Source of the DNA: Ralstonia sp. SET104 | GTDB taxonomy: Bacteria > Pseudomonadota > Gammaproteobacteria > Burkholderiales > Burkholderiaceae | Assembly (NCBI RefSeq): GCF_003851545.1 | Contig: NZ_BHVX01000001.1 | Coordinates: 372,001-436,000, forward strand | Length of the DNA stretch: 64,000 nucleotides | Direction of reading: 5' to 3' | Shown here: positions 59,775-64,000 of the stretch, in pieces | How positions within the stretch are numbered: position 1 is the stretch's first letter | How the letters are laid out: every line of letters starts with the position of its first letter | The notes under the pieces: model-generated | Database searches by the model: none | Told to the model about the DNA's origin: nothing | What the model saw: the letters and a program-made list of their open reading frames with translations, nothing else | Made by a program: the position numbers and the translations under genes

Positions 59775-60721
59775 TGGGCGCGACTGCACACAAGCCCGTT
59801 GTGCTGGTGACAGCGGCTGACCTCGCGCCGCAGGCGCTGGACATGCTGGGCGACTTCGAAGTCGTGTTCGCTGGCAAGCAGCCCACCGAAGACGACATCG
59901 TTGCGCTCTGCGCGCGTCACAAGCCGGTGGCGATCATCGTCCGCTACGGCAAGGTGAACGCCCGCATCATGGATGCCGCCGCCAACCTGCAGGTGATCTC
60001 CAAGCATGGCAGCGGGATCGACGTCATTGATCAGGACGCTGCAGCCGCGCGTGGCATTGCCGTGCGCGCGGCCGTGGGCGCGAATGCGGCCGCTGTGGCC
60101 GAGCATGCTTGGGCGCTGATTCTGGCGTGTGCCAAGGCCGTGCCGCAGCTCGACGCACGCATGCGCGCCGGGCATTGGGATAAGGCCACGCACAAGTCGG
60201 TCGAACTGGATGGCCGCACGCTGGGCCTGGTTGGCCTGGGTGCGATCGGGCGTCGGGCTGCCGCTATCGGGCTGGCGTTTGGTATGAACGTCATTGCGTT
60301 TGATCCATACGCCAAGGAGGCGCCGGCCGGCGTGAAGCTGGTCAGCCTCGCCGAGTTGTATGCGCAGTCCGATGTAGTGTCGCTGCACTGCCCGCTGACC
60401 GCCGAGAACCGCAAGATGTTGAACCGTGATGCGTTGCGTTGCTTCAAGCCCGGCGCGATTCTCGTCAATACGGCGCGGGGCGGTTTGATTGACGAGCCCG
60501 CATTGTCTGAGGCACTCGCCAGCGGCCAGTTGCGCGCGGCCGGGCTCGACAGCTTCGATGTGGAGCCGATGACCACGCCGCACCCGTTCCAGGGCATTGC
60601 GAACGTCATCCTGTCGCCGCACATCGGCGGCGTGAGCGATGCAGCCTATGTGAACATGGGCAAGGGCGCTGCTGCCAACGTGCTTGCCGTGATCGGGGAG
60701 CGCGCGCGCACCGCCGCGTGA
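59774..60721 (+). CDS. D-isomer 2-hydroxyacid dehydrogenase
   Basis: A 315-residue NAD(P)-dependent dehydrogenase. Nucleotide-binding GLVGLGAIGRRAA, catalytic Arg in NTARGGLIDE, Glu in DSFDVEP and His in SPHIGGVS are all present. Substrate is probably a 2-oxo/2-hydroxy acid linked to the aldolase. TGATG overlap with the RraA gene. Confidence 0.92.
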   Translation: MGATAHKPVVLVTAADLAPQALDMLGDFEVVFAGKQPTEDDIVALCARHKPVAIIVRYGKVNARIMDAAANLQVISKHGSGIDVIDQDAAAARGIAVRAAVGANAAAVAEHAWALILACAKAVPQLDARMRAGHWDKATHKSVELDGRTLGLVGLGAIGRRAAAIGLAFGMNVIAFDPYAKEAPAGVKLVSLAELYAQSDVVSLHCPLTAENRKMLNRDALRCFKPGAILVNTARGGLIDEPALSEALASGQLRAAGLDSFDVEPMTTPHPFQGIANVILSPHIGGVSDAAYVNMGKGAAANVLAVIGERARTAA

Positions 60722-61677
60722 TGCCTATGTTCACGCTCTCGCCACCTGCCGTGCGTGAAGCCGACGTCTTCACGCGCATGCCCGCCAAATTTCGTAAGCC
60801 CGATGTCCAGACGGAATGGTCACGCGCCAATCGCGGCGGGCTAGCCACCGACTCCTTCCTCGAAGGGCCGGTGTGGAGCCCTGACGGCGAAGGTCGCGGC
60901 CATCTGTACGTGACCGATATCCCGCATGGCCGCATCTTCCGCATCTCGCCTGCGGGCGATTGGGAACTGGTGGCCGAGTACGACGGCGAGCCCAACGGCA
61001 TGAAACTTGTCGACGATGCGCACCTGCTCATCACCGACTACCGCAATGGGCTGATGCTGCTCGATATCGCACGCGGTGAGGTCACGCCTTACCTGGAGCG
61101 GCGCAATTCGGAGCGCTTCAAGGGTGTGAATGACCTGACGTTCGACTCCAGGGGCAACCTGTATTTCACAGATCAGGGCCAGACCGGACTGCACGACCCG
61201 ACGGGTCGCGTCTATCGCCTGTCGGCGGACGGCAAGCTCGACATGCTGCTCAGCAACTGCCCCAGCCCGAACGGGCTTGTGCTGTCGCCCGACGAGAAGG
61301 TCTTGTACGTTGCCATGACGCGCGGCAACTGCGTCTGGCGCGCGCCGCTGCAGGCAGACGGGTCCGTCAGCAAGGTGGGGCAGTTCTTCACCTCGTACGG
61401 CCCGAGCGGCCCCGATGGTTTGACGATCGACACGGCGGGGCGGCTCTTTGTGGCTAACCCCGGCCTCGGTCGTGCGTGGGTGCTGAATCACCGCGCGGAA
61501 CCGGAGGTGATTGTGACCAGCCCGGAAGGCGCGTCGCTCACCAATCTGTGCTTCGGCGGCCCCGAAATGAAGACGCTGTTCATGACGGAATCGGTGTCCG
61601 GCACGGTGCTCAAGACCGAGATGGACGTCGCGGGCGCGCTGCCGCATCGGGCAAAGCAGGCCAAGCCCCAGCCCTAG
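60721..61677 (+). CDS. SMP-30/gluconolactonase-like protein
   Basis: A 318-residue six-bladed beta-propeller of the SMP-30/gluconolactonase family. FLEGPVWSPD, GEPNGMKL, VNDLTFDSRGNLYFTDQG, CPSPNGLVLSPDEKVLYVA and GPDGLTIDTAGRLFVA supply the metal-binding and propeller motifs. It hydrolyses a sugar or hydroxyacid lactone. TGATG overlap with the dehydrogenase; a GTG at 60718 is alternative. Confidence 0.88.
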   Translation: MPMFTLSPPAVREADVFTRMPAKFRKPDVQTEWSRANRGGLATDSFLEGPVWSPDGEGRGHLYVTDIPHGRIFRISPAGDWELVAEYDGEPNGMKLVDDAHLLITDYRNGLMLLDIARGEVTPYLERRNSERFKGVNDLTFDSRGNLYFTDQGQTGLHDPTGRVYRLSADGKLDMLLSNCPSPNGLVLSPDEKVLYVAMTRGNCVWRAPLQADGSVSKVGQFFTSYGPSGPDGLTIDTAGRLFVANPGLGRAWVLNHRAEPEVIVTSPEGASLTNLCFGGPEMKTLFMTESVSGTVLKTEMDVAGALPHRAKQAKPQP

Positions 61678-61727
61678 CTCATTGATACGCAACCCGTAGC
61701 GCTCATAGAAGCGCGATGGAGGAGACC

Positions 61728-63107
61728 ATGCAAATGTCCCAGTCCCTAAGCACCGCCAATGCCGCCACGCCACCCCATGGCGCAGAGGCGCGCGTTGCTC
61801 CTGCGCTGCCCGATGCGGACTACCAGGCGAGCGAACGCACGCTGGCCAAGGCGTTCCGCCGCATCCTGCCGTTCATCTTCGCCTGCTATGTGATCAGCTA
61901 CCTCGATCGCACCAACGTGGGCTTTGCTGCGCTCACGATGAACAAGGATCTTGGCCTGACCGCCGAGCAGTTCGGGTTCGGGGCGGGGCTGTTCTTCATC
62001 GGCTACTTTCTGTTCGAGATTCCGAGCAACCTCATCATGCAGAAGGTGGGCGCCCGGATCTGGATCGCGCGGATCATGATCACGTGGGGCCTGTTCTCGA
62101 TGGCCACGGCGTTTGTGGTTGGCCCCAAGAGTTTTGCCGCCGCGCGGTTCCTGCTGGGCCTTGCCGAGGCCGGCTTCACGCCCGGCATCTACCTGTACTT
62201 CACGCACTGGTTTCCGGGCCGCTGGCGCGCCAAGGTGACGGCGGCGTTTCTGGTGGGCATTCCGGTGGCGAACATGATTGGTTCGCCGATTTCCGGTGCG
62301 CTGCTGCAATTGGGCGGGCTGCATGGCTTGCGAAGCTGGCAATGGCTGCTGCTGATCGAAGGGCTGCCGGCGGTGGTGCTCGGCATTGCGTGCCTGTTTG
62401 TGCTGGCAGACCGGCCTGAAAAAGCCAAGTGGCTGACCGATGATGAAAAAGCCGTGCTCGCGCGCCGCCTTGCGCTGGAACAACGCAACATCGCCAGCAA
62501 GCACGGCACCGACCTGCGGGATGCGATGACCAACTGGCGCGTCTTCGTACTGGCGTTCATCAACTTCTGCGGCATCGTCGGTTCCATCGGCGTGGGCCTT
62601 TGGATGCCGCAGATCATCAAGCAGTTTGGCGTTGAGCATGCGGTGGTCGGCTGGCTGACGGCCATTCCTTATGCGATGGGCGCGGTAGTTATGCTGTGGT
62701 GGGCGCGTGTGGCGAACCGCGCGCAGAACCGCATCCCGTATGTGGCTGGCGCGTTGGTCGTTGCCGCCGTGGCGCTGGCGGCCAGCACGGCGCTGGATGC
62801 ACCGGCACTCAAGCTGGCGGCGTTGTGCCTGACGGTGAGCGGCATTCTCGCGTTCCAGGCGACGTACTGGGCGATTCCCTCCAGCTTCCTGACCGGCCGT
62901 GCGGCGGCGGGCGGCCTGGCGCTGATCGTTTCCGTGGGCAACCTGGGCGGCTTTGTCGGCCCGTCGATGATCGGTGCCATCAAGCAGTTTTCGCATGGCT
63001 TCACGGCGCCGCTGCTGGCGGTGTCGGCGGTGCTGCTCATCGGTGCGCTGGCTATTGCCTGGCTGGGGGACCCCGGTGCCGATGCCGGTGAAGCGGCGGC
63101 TCATTGA
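61728..63107 (+). CDS. MFS transporter, ACS (anion:cation symporter) family
   Basis: A 459-residue 12-TM major facilitator. N-terminal YVISYLDRTNVGFAALTMNKDLGLT and FEIPSNLIMQKVGARIWIARIMITWG are typical of the ACS family (phthalate, tartrate, glucarate transporters). Start at 61728 preferred, as GGAGGAG precedes it. Likely imports an organic acid for the aldolase pathway. Distance to the lactonase gene is 50 bp, so it may be cotranscribed. Confidence 0.92.
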   Translation: MQMSQSLSTANAATPPHGAEARVAPALPDADYQASERTLAKAFRRILPFIFACYVISYLDRTNVGFAALTMNKDLGLTAEQFGFGAGLFFIGYFLFEIPSNLIMQKVGARIWIARIMITWGLFSMATAFVVGPKSFAAARFLLGLAEAGFTPGIYLYFTHWFPGRWRAKVTAAFLVGIPVANMIGSPISGALLQLGGLHGLRSWQWLLLIEGLPAVVLGIACLFVLADRPEKAKWLTDDEKAVLARRLALEQRNIASKHGTDLRDAMTNWRVFVLAFINFCGIVGSIGVGLWMPQIIKQFGVEHAVVGWLTAIPYAMGAVVMLWWARVANRAQNRIPYVAGALVVAAVALAASTALDAPALKLAALCLTVSGILAFQATYWAIPSSFLTGRAAAGGLALIVSVGNLGGFVGPSMIGAIKQFSHGFTAPLLAVSAVLLIGALAIAWLGDPGADAGEAAAH

Positions 63108-63193
63108 TGGCCCATTAGCGGCGCGATCGCAGTACCTTTCTTCCTAGACATCCAATAGCGCCGCGCAGCACGCGACGGCGCCAGGAGACACAC

Positions 63194-64000
63194 ATGCAAG
63201 TGACGGGCAGTACCGGTGTCACAGAAATCGAGCAGCAGACCCTGCGCAAGGTGGTCTGGCGGCTCGTGCCATTCCTCATGCTCTGCTACCTGCTGGCCTT
63301 CATCGACCGCGGCAACGTGGGCATGGCCTCGCTGCAGATGAACCATGACCTTGGGCTGACAGCCCGCGTGTTCGGGTTCGGCAGCAGCCTGTTCTTCGTG
63401 TCGTACTTCTTCTTCGAGGTGCCGAGCAACCTGGCGCTGCAGCGCTACGGCGCGCGCATCTGGATCGCGCGGATCATGATCACCTGGGGGCTGATCTCGG
63501 CCGCGACGGCACTGGTGCGCGGCCCGGCGTCGTTCTACGCGCTGCGCTTCCTGCTGGGCGCCGCAGAGGCCGGGTTCTTTCCGGGTGTGCTGCTGTATCT
63601 CTCGTACTGGATTCCGGCAACGCACCGCGCGCGTATCGTGGCGACGTTCATGGTGGCGATTCCGGCGGCAAGCTTCATCGGCTCGCCCATTTCGGCAGCG
63701 CTGCTGCAGATGGATGGTCTGGCCGGGCTGCGTGGCTGGCACTGGCTGTTCATCCTTGAAGGCATTCCCACGGTGCTGCTGGGCATCGCCTGCCTGGGCT
63801 TGCTGACAAATCGGCCGGAAGAAGCCAAGTGGTTGTCGAACGAAGAGCGCCAGTGGCTCACGAACACGCTGGCTGGCGAGGCGCGCGGGCCAAAGAAAGT
63901 TGCGCAGATGCCGCTGGCCAAGCTGTTCTGCAACCGCTACGTGCTGTGCCTCGCACTGGTGGATGTGTGCGCGTCGGCAGCGGGCAGCACGCTGTCGGTG
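63194..64000 (+). CDS. MFS transporter, ACS family (cut by window end)
   Basis: An open frame of 269 codons from ATG 63194 to the window end; AGGAGA lies upstream. The N-terminal region again shows ACS signatures (AFIDRGNVGMASLQMNHDLGLT, FFEVPSNLALQRYGARIWIARIMITWGLIS). It is similar to the preceding transporter, suggesting a tandem duplication. Remaining C-terminal half lies beyond the window. Confidence 0.9.
   Translation, partial: MQVTGSTGVTEIEQQTLRKVVWRLVPFLMLCYLLAFIDRGNVGMASLQMNHDLGLTARVFGFGSSLFFVSYFFFEVPSNLALQRYGARIWIARIMITWGLISAATALVRGPASFYALRFLLGAAEAGFFPGVLLYLSYWIPATHRARIVATFMVAIPAASFIGSPISAALLQMDGLAGLRGWHWLFILEGIPTVLLGIACLGLLTNRPEEAKWLSNEERQWLTNTLAGEARGPKKVAQMPLAKLFCNRYVLCLALVDVCASAAGSTLSV

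Noticed and set aside
1-64000. CRISPR arrays, rRNA, tRNA, IS elements, prophage
   Set aside because: No spaced direct repeats of CRISPR type, no rRNA or tRNA-like clover patterns noticed, no transposase or phage proteins among the frames.

Overview
The window is high-GC chromosomal DNA from a beta-proteobacterium of the family Burkholderiaceae, most likely the genus Ralstonia (R. pickettii / R. insidiosa / R. mannitolilytica group). The strongest clue is an OXA-60-family class D beta-lactamase at 16768-17583. A 532-residue protein is encoded divergently 191 bp upstream, the arrangement I recall for the RP3 regulator and blaOXA-60 in R. pickettii. A tandem cyanophycin synthetase locus with its ABC transporter and DUF1854 partner fits the same family. 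I see no rRNA, tRNA, IS element, prophage or CRISPR array. The window ends inside a transporter gene.

Layout. 1-4 kb: iron module with a second Fur-type regulator, two small unknown proteins, and a feoA-feoB-small Cys-rich protein operon with a Fur-box-like site. 4-10 kb: a candidate small RNA with a strong terminator, a GGDEF/EAL sensor whose GGDEF motif is degenerate, and an Aer-like chemoreceptor. 10-14.5 kb: a YqjH/YqjI-like ferric-siderophore reductase and metal-sensing PadR pair, two MarR regulators, an AhpD-like protein, a GNAT protein, an azoreductase-like flavoprotein and a truncated pcp remnant. 14.9-21.3 kb: RP3/OXA-60, a fimbrial-like secreted protein, OpgD and a class-C-type serine hydrolase. 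21.3-29.7 kb: cyanophycin locus. 29.7-30.2 kb: a cluster of long palindromes.

31.4-43.2 kb is the most unusual part. A seven-gene minus-strand operon encodes two ACMSD-like amidohydrolase paralogues, a UbiD decarboxylase and its UbiX flavin prenyltransferase, a His-rich CobW-type metal GTPase, an NCS2 nucleobase permease and an 8-oxoguanine-deaminase-like amidohydrolase. It sits beside a LysR gene and a divergent two-subunit molybdenum hydroxylase. I infer uptake, deamination, hydroxylation and decarboxylation of an N-heteroaromatic compound; the substrate is unknown. 44-52.7 kb is a complete isobutyryl-CoA-to-propionyl-CoA (distal valine) pathway with its own acyl-CoA ligase and a divergent AraC regulator.

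52.9-58.2 kb holds a phospholipase-D-like protein, another acyl-CoA ligase, and a fluoride riboswitch followed by a CLC-F-type fluoride exporter. 58.2-64 kb is an IclR-controlled hydroxy-acid cluster: RraA-type aldolase, D-2-hydroxyacid dehydrogenase, SMP-30 lactonase and two MFS transporters. Two near-identical 15-bp palindromes lie in the divergent promoter region. Starts were chosen from Shine-Dalgarno spacing and family alignment by eye; no database search was possible.
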